DNA from: Mycobacterium ahvazicum
GTDB lineage: Bacteria; Actinomycetota; Actinomycetes; Mycobacteriales; Mycobacteriaceae
Length of the DNA stretch: 64,000 nt
Assembly (NCBI RefSeq): GCF_900176255.2
Contig: NZ_FXEG02000002.1
Span: 1,798,001-1,862,000, forward strand
Direction: 5' to 3'
The translations under genes were made by a program, and so were the position numbers. Below, one piece after another: positions 10,330 through 19,689 of this stretch. A model generated the notes under the pieces. It saw only the letters and a program-made list of their open reading frames with translations. It had not been told where the DNA came from and did no database searches. The stretch's first letter is position 1, and every line of letters begins with the position of its first letter.

Positions 10330-11424
10330 CTAGCCCCTCAATCCCCGGTTGCGCGCGTCGATCTCGGCCTGAGTGGCGGGGGCCAGCAGGGCGCCGCCCG
10401 GGGCGGCCGTCGCCCGGCAGCGGGTCACGTGCGGCCGCCGATCGCGGTCGTATCGGTCCCACGCCCGGGCGAGGTCGCCGGGGTGCTCGCGCAAGGCTCG
10501 CGCGAGGAACCAGGCGCCGGTCAGGGCCAGGCTGGTGCCGCGCCCAGAAAGGGTTGCGGCGCAGTGTGCGGCATCGCCCACGAGAACGACGCGACCGTTG
10601 TGCCAGCCCGGCATTTTGATCTGACTCTCGGAGTCGAAGTAGAGCTGCGGGTCTCTGACGGCGGCGTCGACCAACTCAGGAACTCGCCACTCGTCGTGAC
10701 CGGCGAAGGCATCGCCCAGGATCCGCTTACCTGCCGCCAGGTCGTGGTAGTCGTAGTCGATCCACGGCGAGCGAAACATGAAGAATGCGAACGCTTTTGC
10801 GTTGTAGGACATGATCCCTACGAGGTGTCCCGGGAAGTTGTACATCGGGTTTACCCGATCGCTCGGATGATAACCGGGTAGCGCCGCCATCCCGGTATAG
10901 AAGCCGAGGTGGTGCAGGAACTGCCGCTGCGGCCCGAATGTGAGCTCCCGCACGGCCGAATGCATTCCGTCCGCCCCAACGACGAGGTCGTATCGGTCAG
11001 CCGCGCCCGAGGAGAACCGGACGTCGACACCGAATCGACCGCCGTCGAGTGCGGCGATGGATTCGCGCAGCCGCAATTCCGTTGACCCCAGCCGGTCGCG
11101 CAGGAGGTCGATGAGGTCGTCACGGGCGATCTCGACGTCATCGGGGCCGTCGTTGATCTCGTCCGCCGGCAGTTCCGCTACCACCGTGCCGTCGCGGTCG
11201 ACGAATTGCACCCGCTCGGTCATGTCGATGCTGCGCTCGTGGATTTGCCCGAGCAGGCCCATCTTGTCGGCTACGTCGATCGAGTCCCCACGAATGTCGA
11301 TCGGCGGCGCGCTGCCCCCCAAGTGGTCCGCGCGCTCGACGATGGTGACGTCATGGCCGTCGGAACCGAGGTTGATCGCGGTGCTCAGGCCCGCGACACC
11401 GGCACCGGAGATGAGAATGCGCAT
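10330..11424 (-). CDS. FAD-dependent monooxygenase, copy 2 of a tandem pair
   Basis: A 364-residue flavin monooxygenase starting at ATG 11424 (GCGAGG upstream) with MRILISGAGVAGLS as the dinucleotide-binding motif, VVGADGMHS as the DG motif, and GDAAHCAATLSGRG near the C-terminus. All three FAD motifs are intact, so both paralogues look functional. It is divergent from the adjacent TetR gene with 72 nt between starts, the usual arrangement of a drug- or xenobiotic-inducible enzyme and its repressor. Its 3' end abuts the duplicated promoter of copy 1. Substrate unknown. Confidence 0.85.
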   Translation of the reverse strand: MRILISGAGVAGLSTAINLGSDGHDVTIVERADHLGGSAPPIDIRGDSIDVADKMGLLGQIHERSIDMTERVQFVDRDGTVVAELPADEINDGPDDVEIARDDLIDLLRDRLGSTELRLRESIAALDGGRFGVDVRFSSGAADRYDLVVGADGMHSAVRELTFGPQRQFLHHLGFYTGMAALPGYHPSDRVNPMYNFPGHLVGIMSYNAKAFAFFMFRSPWIDYDYHDLAAGKRILGDAFAGHDEWRVPELVDAAVRDPQLYFDSESQIKMPGWHNGRVVLVGDAAHCAATLSGRGTSLALTGAWFLARALREHPGDLARAWDRYDRDRRPHVTRCRATAAPGGALLAPATQAEIDARNRGLRG

Positions 11425-11451
11425 CGGTAGGCCTCGCCCGGCGATAGGATC

Positions 11452-11467
11452 CATTGCGTATCCAATG
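11452..11467. promoter_or_regulatory. candidate TetR operator between monooxygenase and tetR
   Basis: A perfect inverted repeat CATTG-CGTATC-CAATG lies between the two divergent starts, 28 nt from the monooxygenase ATG and 29 nt from the tetR ATG. TetR-family proteins typically bind such dyads in the shared intergenic region and repress both genes. The corresponding site in front of the first monooxygenase copy is mutated in both arms. Confidence 0.5.
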
Positions 11468-11496
11468 AACGGTAGCGATCAGCCTTAGGGAACGCA

Positions 11497-12102
11497 ATGC
11501 CTCTTACCTCTAACGCCGCTCCGCAGCGTCGCCGCGGTGTCGCCCTCGAGAACGCGTTGCTGTCCGCGGCCTGGGAAGAACTGAATGAACGCGGCTACGA
11601 CGACTTCACGATCGATGGCGTCGCCGCTCGGGCCCGCACCAGTCGCGCGGTGCTGTACCGACGCTGGCCGGGAAAGCCGGAACTGGTACACGCCGCGTTG
11701 ATCGCTGCAGCCAAAAAGGATCCACTCACGGTGCCGGACACCGGCAGTCTGCGCGGCGACGTGATCAACCTGCTGCGGCAGGTCAATAGCCAGCGCGGCC
11801 ATCTGGCCATCACCGTGATGACCCGGCTCGGCGGTTTCTACCGCGATACCGGCACCAACATCGCCGACCTGCGCAACGTGCTTGAGGGTGAGCGCGGCGC
11901 CACGATGAACAAGCTTGTCGCGCGCGCCATCACCCGTGGGGAGATTCGGCCTGGCCAGGTCAACGGCCGAGTGGCACAGCTGCCCACCGACCTGCTTCGC
12001 CACGATGTGTTGGTCACGCTGGCACCCCTGACCGACCAAGCCATTGAGGAGATTGTGGACGCGGTGTTCCTGCCCCTCGTCCGGCTCGGCGCCGACGTCT
12101 AG
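11497..12102 (+). CDS. TetR-family transcriptional regulator
   Basis: A 201-residue TetR-type regulator. The N-terminal helix-turn-helix is evident (FTIDGVAARARTSRAVLYRRW, then PGKPELVHAAL, residues about 30-65). The C-terminal helical domain (RLGGFYRDTGTNIADLR... RAITRGEIRPGQV) would bind an effector and dimerise. ATG 11497 is preceded by TTAGGGAA. It most likely represses its divergent monooxygenase neighbour through the dyad at 11452-11467, and perhaps the first copy through the weaker site. The ligand is unknown. Confidence 0.85.
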   Translation: MPLTSNAAPQRRRGVALENALLSAAWEELNERGYDDFTIDGVAARARTSRAVLYRRWPGKPELVHAALIAAAKKDPLTVPDTGSLRGDVINLLRQVNSQRGHLAITVMTRLGGFYRDTGTNIADLRNVLEGERGATMNKLVARAITRGEIRPGQVNGRVAQLPTDLLRHDVLVTLAPLTDQAIEEIVDAVFLPLVRLGADV

Positions 12103-12179
12103 ATGTTGGAAGACCTGCCCATCCGGTCATCGGGTCGGCCTCGAGTGACGGGTTCCTCGCGCCCGGTAAGCTATCCGTC

Positions 12180-12413
12180 ATGGTTTTGGCCCTACAGATC
12201 ACCCTGGTGGTCACCAGCATCCTGGTAGTGCTGCTGGTGCTGCTGCACCGTGCCAAGGGTGGTGGCCTGTCCACGCTGTTCGGCGGTGGTGTGCAGTCCA
12301 GCCTGTCCGGATCCACGGTGGTGGAGAAGAACCTGGACCGGCTGACGGTGTTCGTGGTCGGTATCTGGCTGGTGTGCATCATCGGCATGGCACTGCAGAT
12401 CAAGTACCGCTGA
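12180..12413 (+). CDS. secG: preprotein translocase subunit SecG
   Basis: A 77-residue protein with two hydrophobic helices ([20 protein letters not shown] and [15 protein letters not shown]) flanking a loop with [13 protein letters not shown], the SecG signature. It is the accessory subunit of the SecYEG channel in the inner membrane. The position between tpiA and ppc matches the conserved mycobacterial order (Rv1440). Length is normal for actinobacteria. Confidence 0.93.
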   Translation: MVLALQITLVVTSILVVLLVLLHRAKGGGLSTLFGGGVQSSLSGSTVVEKNLDRLTVFVVGIWLVCIIGMALQIKYR

Positions 12414-12465
12414 CCCGACTTCACTCGGCAAGCGGGTAACGCCGCGGGCACCGATACTGGATCGC

Positions 12466-15285
12466 ATGGTTTCTGAGCCCGTCGCCGAGGTCGTTCCCGA
12501 GGCCGCGCTGGCGCCGATTGGTGCTGTGCAGCGGACCCGCGTCGGCCGCGAGGCAACCGAGCCGATGCGCGCTGACATCAGGATGCTCGGCACCATCCTC
12601 GGCGACACCGTGCGCGAGCAGAACGGCGACGAGGTTTTCGAGTTGGTCGAACGCGCCCGGGTGGAGTCTTTTCGGGTGCGCCGCTCCGAGATCGACCGGG
12701 CCGAGATCTCGCACATGTTCGACGGCATCGACATCCACTTGGCGATCCCGATCATCCGGGCGTTCAGCCACTTCGCGTTGCTGGCCAACGTCGCCGAAGA
12801 CATCCACCGCGAGCGCCGGCGTCATATCCACGTCGACGCCGGCGAACCACCGCAAGACAGCAGCCTGGCCGCCACCTACGCGAAACTGGATTCCGCGGAA
12901 TTGGATTCGGCCACGGTGGCCGAGGCGCTCAAGGGTGCGCTCGTTTCGCCCGTCATCACCGCCCACCCCACCGAGACTCGCCGGCGGACCGTCTTCGTTG
13001 CCCAGCACCGGATCACCGAGCTGATGCGACTGCACGCCGAGGGGCACCGGGAAACCAGCGATGGCCGCAGCATCGAGCGTGAGCTGCGCCGCCAGGTGCT
13101 CACGCTCTGGCAGACCGCGCTGATCCGGTTGTCCCGGCTGCAGATCACCGACGAGATCGACGTCGGCCTGCGGTATTACCAGGCCGCACTGTTCGAGGTG
13201 ATCCCGCAGGTCAATTCCGGGGTTCGCGACGCGCTGCGCGCCCGCTGGCCCGGGGCCGATTTGCTATCGGCGCCCATTCTGCAGCCGGGCTCGTGGATCG
13301 GCGGTGACCGCGACGGGAACCCGAACGTCACTGCCGCCGTGGTGCGCCGGGCCACCGCCAGCGCCGCGTTCACAGCGCTGTCGCATTACCTGGCCGAGCT
13401 CACCCACCTCGAGCAGGAGCTCTCGATGTCGGCGCGATTGATCAGCGTCACAACGGAATTGACGGCTCTGGAGCAGAGCTGTCCGGAGCAGGCCAGGGCC
13501 GACGAGCCGTATCGGCGGGCGGTGCGGGTTATTCGCGGCCGGCTCAGTGCGACGGTCACCCAGATCCTGGATGACCAGCCGCAGCAACTGCTCGACCTGG
13601 GCATGCAACCGTACGCCACGCCGGACGAACTGAGGGCCGACCTCGACATCATCGATGATTCGCTGCGCACGCACGGCAGCGCCCTGCTGGCCGAGGATCG
13701 GCTGGGCCTATTGCGAGAAGGCGTGCACGTATTCGGGTTTCACCTGTGCGGGCTGGACATGCGGCAAAACTCGGACGTGCACGAGGAAGTGGTTGCCGAG
13801 CTGCTGGCCTGGGCCGGGGTACATCCGGACTACCGTTCGCTGCCCGAAGACGAGCGAGTCGAGTTGCTGGCGGATGAACTGACCACGAGGCGCCCCCTGC
13901 TGAGTGACCGCGCGGAGTTGTCTGAGCTTGCCCACCAGGAATTGAGCGTGGTCGAGGCCGCCGCGTTCGCCGTCAAGCGGTACGGGCCGGCGGCGGTGCC
14001 CAACTACGTCATCTCGATGTGTCAGTCCGTCTCGGACGTGCTGGAGGCCGCGCTGCTGCTGAAGGAAACGGGACTGCTCGATGTTTCCGGGCCCCAACCC
14101 TATTGCCCGGTGGGCATTTCGCCGCTGTTCGAGACGATCGACGATCTGCACAACGGTGCGGCGATACTGCACGCGATGCTGGAGCTGCCGATCTACCGGT
14201 CGTTGGTGGCCGCCCGCGGGGACAGCCAGGAAGTGATGCTCGGCTACTCCGACTCGAACAAGGACGGCGGCTATTTGACCGCGAACTGGGCGGTGTATCG
14301 GGCCGAGCTGGCGCTGGCCGAGGTGGCCCGCAAGACCGGAATTCGGTTGCGGCTCTTTCATGGCCGCGGCGGCACCGTCGGCCGCGGCGGTGGCCCCAGT
14401 TATCAGGCCATCCTGGCCCAGCCGCCCGGGGCGGTGAACGGTTCACTGCGGCTGACCGAGCAGGGCGAGGTGATCGCGGCCAAGTACGCCGAACCGCTGT
14501 TGGCGCAACGGAATCTGGAAAGCCTGGTGGCCGCCACGCTGGAGTCGACGCTGCTGGATGTGGAGGGTCTCGGCGACGAGGCAGAGCCGGCCTACGCGGT
14601 CCTCGAAGAGATCGCGACGCTGGCCCGCGAGGCGTACTCCGAATTAGTCCACGAGACACCGGGTTTCGTCGAGTACTTCAAGGCGTCCACGCCGGTCAGT
14701 GAGATCGGATCGTTGAACATCGGCAGCCGTCCGACGTCGCGCAAGCCCACCGAGTCGATCGCGGACCTTCGTGCCATTCCGTGGGTGCTGGCATGGAGCC
14801 AGTCGCGGGTGATGCTGCCCGGCTGGTACGGCACCGGATCGGCGTTCGCGCAGTGGATCGCCGCGGGCCCCGAAAGCGAGCGAGTCGAAGTTCTGCACGA
14901 TCTGTATCAGCGGTGGCCGTTCTTCCGCAGCGTGTTGTCCAACATGGCGCAGGTGCTGGCCAAAAGCGACCTGGGACTGGCGGCGCGATACGCGGAATTG
15001 GTGGCCGATGAGTCGTTGCGGCGCAGGGTGTTCGGCAAGATCGCCGACGAGCATCAGCGGACGATCGCGATGCACAAGCTGATCACCGGTCAGGACGACC
15101 TGCTGGCCGACAACGCGGCGCTGGCTCGTTCGGTGTTCAACCGCTTCCCGTATCTGGAGCCGCTGAACCACCTGCAAGTCGAGTTGCTTCGGCGCTACCG
15201 GTCGGGTGACGACGACGAATTGGTGCAGCGCGGAATCCTGCTGACGATGAACGGGTTGGCCAGCGCGTTACGGAACAGCGGGTAA
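12466..15285 (+). CDS. ppc: phosphoenolpyruvate carboxylase
   Basis: A 939-residue PEPC, full length for the family. The catalytic histidine motif [15 protein letters not shown], the lysine motif [15 protein letters not shown] and the arginine-rich [14 protein letters not shown] loop are all intact, as is the C-terminal QVELLRRYR...[15 protein letters not shown]. It carboxylates PEP to oxaloacetate, an anaplerotic feed of the TCA cycle. To my knowledge the M. tuberculosis complex lacks ppc while M. leprae and other mycobacteria carry it here, so its presence argues against an MTBC source. Confidence 0.97.
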   Translation: MVSEPVAEVVPEAALAPIGAVQRTRVGREATEPMRADIRMLGTILGDTVREQNGDEVFELVERARVESFRVRRSEIDRAEISHMFDGIDIHLAIPIIRAFSHFALLANVAEDIHRERRRHIHVDAGEPPQDSSLAATYAKLDSAELDSATVAEALKGALVSPVITAHPTETRRRTVFVAQHRITELMRLHAEGHRETSDGRSIERELRRQVLTLWQTALIRLSRLQITDEIDVGLRYYQAALFEVIPQVNSGVRDALRARWPGADLLSAPILQPGSWIGGDRDGNPNVTAAVVRRATASAAFTALSHYLAELTHLEQELSMSARLISVTTELTALEQSCPEQARADEPYRRAVRVIRGRLSATVTQILDDQPQQLLDLGMQPYATPDELRADLDIIDDSLRTHGSALLAEDRLGLLREGVHVFGFHLCGLDMRQNSDVHEEVVAELLAWAGVHPDYRSLPEDERVELLADELTTRRPLLSDRAELSELAHQELSVVEAAAFAVKRYGPAAVPNYVISMCQSVSDVLEAALLLKETGLLDVSGPQPYCPVGISPLFETIDDLHNGAAILHAMLELPIYRSLVAARGDSQEVMLGYSDSNKDGGYLTANWAVYRAELALAEVARKTGIRLRLFHGRGGTVGRGGGPSYQAILAQPPGAVNGSLRLTEQGEVIAAKYAEPLLAQRNLESLVAATLESTLLDVEGLGDEAEPAYAVLEEIATLAREAYSELVHETPGFVEYFKASTPVSEIGSLNIGSRPTSRKPTESIADLRAIPWVLAWSQSRVMLPGWYGTGSAFAQWIAAGPESERVEVLHDLYQRWPFFRSVLSNMAQVLAKSDLGLAARYAELVADESLRRRVFGKIADEHQRTIAMHKLITGQDDLLADNAALARSVFNRFPYLEPLNHLQVELLRRYRSGDDDELVQRGILLTMNGLASALRNSG

Positions 15286-15312
15286 CGGGCATAGGGCAGG
15301 GGAGGAGGTCCC

Positions 15313-16131
15313 ATGTCCGCATCGATGCCATCCGATCACACGATGACCCCGGCCCGCTTCGCCCAGAACGAGCTCTTCGAGCGGCTGGCACGTGGCGGGT
15401 TCGTGGTGAGCGGACTGCTGCACCTGGTCGTCGGATACCTCGCCATCCGAATCGCGTTCGGCGAGGCCGGTACCGCCGATCAAACGGGTGCGCTGGCCAC
15501 CCTGGCAAGCAAGCCGGGCGGGCCTGTCGCGCTGTGGTTCGCCGCCGGCGCTCTGCTGGTGCTGGGTCTGTGGCGCCTCGTCGAGACCGCACTCGGCCGA
15601 TCCAGCGACCAGCAGGACGGCGCGTCGTCGAGCGCACTGGATCGGGCCAAAGCATTCTCGCTCGCGGTCGTCTATGTCGCGCTGGCGTATTCGGCTCTCG
15701 GTTTCGCGCGCGGCGCCGGCAAGTCTGCCGGTCAGCAGAATTCGACGATCAGCGCACGGCTGATGCAGAGCACGGCCGGCACGATCGCCCTGGTGGTCTG
15801 CGGCGTGATCGTCATCGCGGTGGGGGGTTACCACGTCTACAAGGGTGCCAGCCGCAACTTCGTCGACGATCTGAAAGGCAAGTCCGGCAACGTGGTCCGG
15901 CGTCTGGGCATCGTCGGCTACATCGCCAAGGGGGTGGTGATCGCCGGCGCGGGCGTACTGGTCATCGTCGCCGCATTCTTGTCGCAGCCGGAGAAGGCCA
16001 CTGGCCTGGATGCGGCCCTCAAGACGCTGGGCGCTCAACCGTATGGACGGATTCTGCTGGTCGCCGCCGGTCTGGGCATCATCACCTACGGTTTCTACAG
16101 CTTCGCGATGGCCCGGCGGACCAAGATGTAG
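15313..16131 (+). CDS. DUF1206 integral membrane protein
   Basis: A 272-residue membrane protein with a strong GGGGAGGAGG ribosome-binding site. It shows three similar units, each with a pair of helices: LARGGFVVSGLLHLVVGYLA, then AKAFSLAVVYVALAYSALGFA, and LGIVGYIAKGVVIAGAGVL. This triplicated pattern is that of DUF1206. Function is unknown; no catalytic motif is visible. It follows ppc on the same strand with a 27-nt gap, but a functional link is not obvious. Confidence 0.82.
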   Translation: MSASMPSDHTMTPARFAQNELFERLARGGFVVSGLLHLVVGYLAIRIAFGEAGTADQTGALATLASKPGGPVALWFAAGALLVLGLWRLVETALGRSSDQQDGASSSALDRAKAFSLAVVYVALAYSALGFARGAGKSAGQQNSTISARLMQSTAGTIALVVCGVIVIAVGGYHVYKGASRNFVDDLKGKSGNVVRRLGIVGYIAKGVVIAGAGVLVIVAAFLSQPEKATGLDAALKTLGAQPYGRILLVAAGLGIITYGFYSFAMARRTKM

Positions 16132-16279
16132 CGGTCGGCGAGCGCGCCGCGAAGTATCGGTTAACAGCAACTGAATCGCGTGCTCTGCCGCGCCGGGCGC
16201 GAATACGCTGACGCTGGGCCGAAGTGGGGCGGGACCACCTGCGGCCCATGCATATCAAGCGATACCTGGCGGGGAGATC

Positions 16280-17068
16280 TTGGGCGCATCCGGGCCACCA
16301 CTGTGGCTACTCGTGATTGTTGTCTTCGCCGTCGCAATCGCCATCGCGGTGGGCTGCATATGGCTTGGAAGCCGCATGATGCCGACGCCGGTGCTCGGCC
16401 GAGATCACAACCCGGCGATGTCGCCGTTCATCGCGATTGTCAGCCTCGTTTACGGCGCGCTGCTCGGGTTCACCGTGGTGGCCACGTGGGAACAATTCTC
16501 CGCCACCCAGGTCATTGTCGCCAACGAGGCATCGGCGCTGACCACGATGTATCGCCAGACGGTCGCGATGCCACAGCCGGAGCAGGCCCAGCTTCAGCAG
16601 CTGCTGCGCCAGTACGCGAACGCCGTGGCGGGCACCGATCGCACCAAGCCCGGCGTGGACGGCGGCAGTGACAGCGCGCGGGCGGCAATCACCGACATGT
16701 ATCGCATCGTCGGTAAACAGACGTCCGGTGCCGCGTCGAATCCGATCGACTTTCAGTTCCTGAGCCAACTGACCGCGCTGGCATCCGATCGCAACGAGCG
16801 CATCATCGGCACCAAGCCCCGAATCCCGGTGTTGCTATGGGCAGGGCTGATATTCGGTGCGGTGGTTCTCGTCTCGCTCACCGGGTTCCTGCGTCTCGGG
16901 CACACCGTTGGCCATGCAGTGGTTTCCAGCACGATCGCGGTTCTGCTCGGTCTGCTGCTGTGCATCGTCTTCGCCTTCGACCATTCCTTCGCCAGCGATC
17001 ATCAGATCACCGCCGCGCCGTTTCACCATGCGCTGGACGTTTTCGACGCCGTCGACCGGGGGACCTGA
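16280..17068 (+). CDS. DUF4239 (bestrophin-like) membrane protein
   Basis: A 262-residue protein with an N-terminal helix (LWLLVIVVFAVAIAIAVGCIW), a second (MSPFIAIVSLVYGALLGFTVV), a soluble helical middle (ATWEQFSATQVIVANEASAL...) and two C-terminal helices (VLLWAGLIFGAVVLVSL and AVVSSTIAVLLGLLLCIVFAF). This is the DUF4239 layout, distantly related to bestrophin channels. The chosen start is TTG 16280 because GGGGAGA lies immediately upstream, though the spacing is short. Its stop abuts the convergent P450 stop with no spacer. Confidence 0.75.
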   Translation: MGASGPPLWLLVIVVFAVAIAIAVGCIWLGSRMMPTPVLGRDHNPAMSPFIAIVSLVYGALLGFTVVATWEQFSATQVIVANEASALTTMYRQTVAMPQPEQAQLQQLLRQYANAVAGTDRTKPGVDGGSDSARAAITDMYRIVGKQTSGAASNPIDFQFLSQLTALASDRNERIIGTKPRIPVLLWAGLIFGAVVLVSLTGFLRLGHTVGHAVVSSTIAVLLGLLLCIVFAFDHSFASDHQITAAPFHHALDVFDAVDRGT

Positions 17069-18361
17069 TTAGGTGTGCGAATAGTCGACCAGGCACGGCC
17101 CGGCCGCCCGCGCAACGCCGCTGATCTGGGCCGCGACCGGCTCCGGATGTGTCGTCCATCGCGGCGTCATCCGGTAGGCGCCCAGCAGGTGAGTCATGGC
17201 GGCCGTCATCGCCGACAGCGAGAACGGCTGGGCCGGGCAGGAGTGCTTGCCGTGCCCGAAGGCGGTGACCAGCATCGGCGAAGGGAGAGCGTCTTTTTCG
17301 GTCAGCTGATGGCGGGTCCACCGATCGGGATCCCATTGCCGTAGCCCCGGCGCCGCGAAGGTGTTGAGCAACGGGAGCAGGGTGGCGATGGTCCAGCCAG
17401 GCGGGACCCGGTAGGTGGTGGCTCCGGTGTTCAGCGAGACCGGCGACAGCACGCTGCGAGACATGATCGAGCGTTGCGCCATACGCGTCGACTCCAGCGC
17501 ACAGCTCTGGGCAAAGGGATTGTCGCCCAACCGTACTCGCTGCAGCTGGGCCGGGTGTTCGAGCAGGTCGACCAAAGCCCAGCCCAGCGCGGCGGCCAGG
17601 TTGGACATGGACGCGATGTGGATCAGCGCGACGTCGAAGGCGATCCCGCGCAGCCGGGAAGGCTGCGGCGCCGTCGACCAGGCGTGCACGATCCGGCCGA
17701 AGAGGTCATGATCACTGATGTCCCCGTCGTCGAATCTGCGCACCGCGGCGGCGATGGCGTCGGCAATCTCATCGAGCGCGGCGCGCTCGGCGCATTTGCC
17801 GGTCGCCGCCACCGCCGCCATCCGATCGGGGTGGACGAACGCGTCGGAGCCGTCCAGGGTGTCGAAGGCGCGCACCAGACGCTCGAAGGTCTCCCCGTCG
17901 GCCGACCCCGGTCCGGCCCACGAGGCCAGCCCCATCCGGTGGCCGAGGCGACGCATCAGATCGAACACGTCGAACGAACCCGCCCATCCCAGCTCGAGTG
18001 TTGTCTGCTCGAGCGCGCGGTCCAGGTTGACCAGATAGTTGGCCACATCGCCGCGGCGAAACAGCATGTTCGGCAGGGTGCGTCGCCCGGCAAAGATGTC
18101 GTCGGGCAGCTTGCGCCGCAGCATCAGGTAGTCGGCGACCCCCTTGCTCGCGGTCTCCTCGCTCAGTGCGTAGAACGACTCGACGCCGGTGGGCGAGAAG
18201 GTGAACAGATAGCGGTCGGGACCGCTTTTCACGGCGAAGGTGTCTCCGTGCCGGGCGCGGGCGGCGGCGATCACCGCGACGGCGTCGGTTACCGGAACGT
18301 CCCACGGCAGACCGGTGCCGTCGGCGTAGGGCGGTGCGGGCACCGGCTCGGCGCCGGTCAC
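17069..18361 (-). CDS. cytochrome P450 with atypical I-helix
   Basis: A 430-residue P450. The heme-thiolate loop FGHGKHSCPAQPF gives Cys375, and the K-helix ExxR motif is E290-R293 (LESTR). The I-helix reads IHIASMSNLAAALGW (about 247-261), without the usual A/G-G-x-D/E-T-T. The heme loop has CPA in place of CxG. These features suggest a non-classical P450, perhaps a peroxygenase or isomerase, but the substrate cannot be predicted. It starts with GTG 3 nt after the stop of the coiled-coil gene, forming a two-gene unit. There is no ferredoxin or reductase gene nearby. Confidence 0.85.
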   Translation of the reverse strand: MTGAEPVPAPPYADGTGLPWDVPVTDAVAVIAAARARHGDTFAVKSGPDRYLFTFSPTGVESFYALSEETASKGVADYLMLRRKLPDDIFAGRRTLPNMLFRRGDVANYLVNLDRALEQTTLELGWAGSFDVFDLMRRLGHRMGLASWAGPGSADGETFERLVRAFDTLDGSDAFVHPDRMAAVAATGKCAERAALDEIADAIAAAVRRFDDGDISDHDLFGRIVHAWSTAPQPSRLRGIAFDVALIHIASMSNLAAALGWALVDLLEHPAQLQRVRLGDNPFAQSCALESTRMAQRSIMSRSVLSPVSLNTGATTYRVPPGWTIATLLPLLNTFAAPGLRQWDPDRWTRHQLTEKDALPSPMLVTAFGHGKHSCPAQPFSLSAMTAAMTHLLGAYRMTPRWTTHPEPVAAQISGVARAAGPCLVDYSHT

Positions 18362-18364
18362 GGC

Positions 18365-18754
18365 CTACCGCGCCGGCCGGTTGCGCAGCCGGTCCACCAC
18401 ACCGCGCACCGCGTGCTCGGTCACCGCGAGCGGCGACATCACCGTCTCGCCGATACTCACGATGTAGTCGATGCGTCTGACGATCGCCTCCACCGGCTCC
18501 ACCAGCGAGATCAGGCGTTTGGCGAGCTCGTCCAGGCTTTCCATGGTTCCTTCGAGGTGGTCCAGGCCGCCGTCCAGGCGCTCGACCGTGCCGTTCAACC
18601 GGGTCAGGGAACTGCTCAGCTCATTCATGGTTCTGCCGAGGTTGTCGAGGACGTCCTCGACCTGCTCGACCGTCTTGTCGGCGTTCAGAGCAGCCTGAGT
18701 GAGCGTCTTGATCCGGTTTCGCTCAGGCCCGTTGCGCACCGATCTGTCTGCCAT
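18365..18754 (-). CDS. small coiled-coil protein upstream of the P450
   Basis: A 129-residue protein from ATG 18754. The centre is an extended amphipathic helix with heptad-like repeats (VEQVEDVLDNLGRTMNELSSSL, LNGTVERLDGGLDHLEG), followed by a weaker hydrophobic stretch (AIVRRIDYIVSIGETVMSPLAV) that may associate with membrane. No catalytic motif. No Shine-Dalgarno is visible, but a CATAAT -10-like hexamer lies 7 nt upstream of the ATG, suggesting a leaderless transcript. The tight coupling to the P450 hints at a partner role; this is inference. Confidence 0.65.
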   Translation of the reverse strand: MADRSVRNGPERNRIKTLTQAALNADKTVEQVEDVLDNLGRTMNELSSSLTRLNGTVERLDGGLDHLEGTMESLDELAKRLISLVEPVEAIVRRIDYIVSIGETVMSPLAVTEHAVRGVVDRLRNRPAR

Positions 18755-18761
18755 GTCGGTA

Positions 18762-18767
18762 ATTATG
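18762..18767 (-). promoter_or_regulatory. putative -10 box of the coiled-coil/P450 unit (leaderless)
   Basis: On the minus strand CATAAT (5 of 6 matches to TATAAT) is 7 nt from the ATG at 18754, so transcription would start at or next to the start codon. This fits the absence of a ribosome-binding site. No convincing -35 box is seen, which is common in mycobacteria. Confidence 0.4.
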
Positions 18768-18939
18768 ACCGGGACGGAACCGGGGAAAACCTCTGAACAT
18801 CGAATTGGTTGTGCGAAAACAACACTGTGACGGTGGCCGTTGGGCCGGCGTGGCCCAAGGCTGCGGGTGTGAGGTGACGCGGCGGCTGGGGGAGTACGCG
18901 ACCGGCTACGCCGACGCCGAAGCCGGAGCGGGCGGGGTC

Positions 18940-19689
18940 CTAGGGCCGGGCGGGCAGCTTGGCGGCGGCGTCCTCGTCGAGCAGCCAGAGCGTCGTCTCG
19001 AGCCCGATGGCACCCGCGGCCGGGATATCCACCGGCTTGGCGCCGCCGATGGCGGCGGCGGCCGCATCGCCCTTGGCGGCTCCCGAGACCATCAGCCACA
19101 CCTCGCGGGATCGCCGGATCGCCGGGATTGTTAACGTGATTCGCTGCGGCGGGGGTTTGGGGGAGTCGTCGACGGACACCACCATGCGGCTGGTCTCGCG
19201 CACCGCCGCGGTGTCGGGGAACAGCGAGTTGATGTGGCCCTCGGGCCCCATGCCGAGCAGATGGACGTCGAAATTCGGTACCTGCTCGCCTGGCTCGGCG
19301 TTGGCGGCCAGTAGTTGTTCATAGGCCAGCGCCGCGGCGGCGAGATCGCTGCCGAATTCCCCGTCGCTGGCGGCCATCGGATGCACGTTGCTCGCCGGGA
19401 TGTCGATGTGATCGAGCAGGGCTTCTCGGGCCTGTTTCTCGTTGCGCTCGCTGTCATCCTCGGGGACATAGCGTTCGTCGCCCCAGAAGAGGTGCACCGT
19501 CGACCAGTCGATCTGGTCGGCCTGAGCGCGCAAGTATTTCAGCAGCCCGATGCCGTTACCGCCGCCGGTCAGCACGATCAGGGCGCGTCCGCGCGCCGCG
19601 GCGGCGGCGTGGATGGTCTCGACGAGCCGGCGGCCCGCTGCCTCGACCAGCTGGTCGCCGTCCGGGAAGACTTCAACGGTTGTGCTCAC
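18940..19689 (-). CDS. pgl: 6-phosphogluconolactonase
   Basis: A 249-residue lactonase of the DevB/NagB fold. [14 protein letters not shown] and the [15 protein letters not shown] active-site motif are visible, with [15 protein letters not shown] as the third conserved block. It hydrolyses 6-phosphogluconolactone in the oxidative pentose phosphate pathway. It is the last member of tkt-tal-zwf-opcA-pgl; its ATG overlaps the opcA stop by 4 nt. The following 185 nt contain no gene, and a separate promoter drives the next unit. Confidence 0.93.
   Translation of the reverse strand: MSTTVEVFPDGDQLVEAAGRRLVETIHAAAAARGRALIVLTGGGNGIGLLKYLRAQADQIDWSTVHLFWGDERYVPEDDSERNEKQAREALLDHIDIPASNVHPMAASDGEFGSDLAAAALAYEQLLAANAEPGEQVPNFDVHLLGMGPEGHINSLFPDTAAVRETSRMVVSVDDSPKPPPQRITLTIPAIRRSREVWLMVSGAAKGDAAAAAIGGAKPVDIPAAGAIGLETTLWLLDEDAAAKLPARP

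Noticed and set aside
10309..10881. 190-codon frame starting at the duplicated tetR ATG
   Set aside because: After four tetR-like codons the sequence is just the antisense of the second monooxygenase; treated as a remnant, not a gene.
18805..19134. Possible plus-strand gene between the coiled-coil gene and pgl
   Set aside because: It overlaps the pgl coding strand and has no ribosome-binding site; the gap of about 185 nt contains nothing gene-like.
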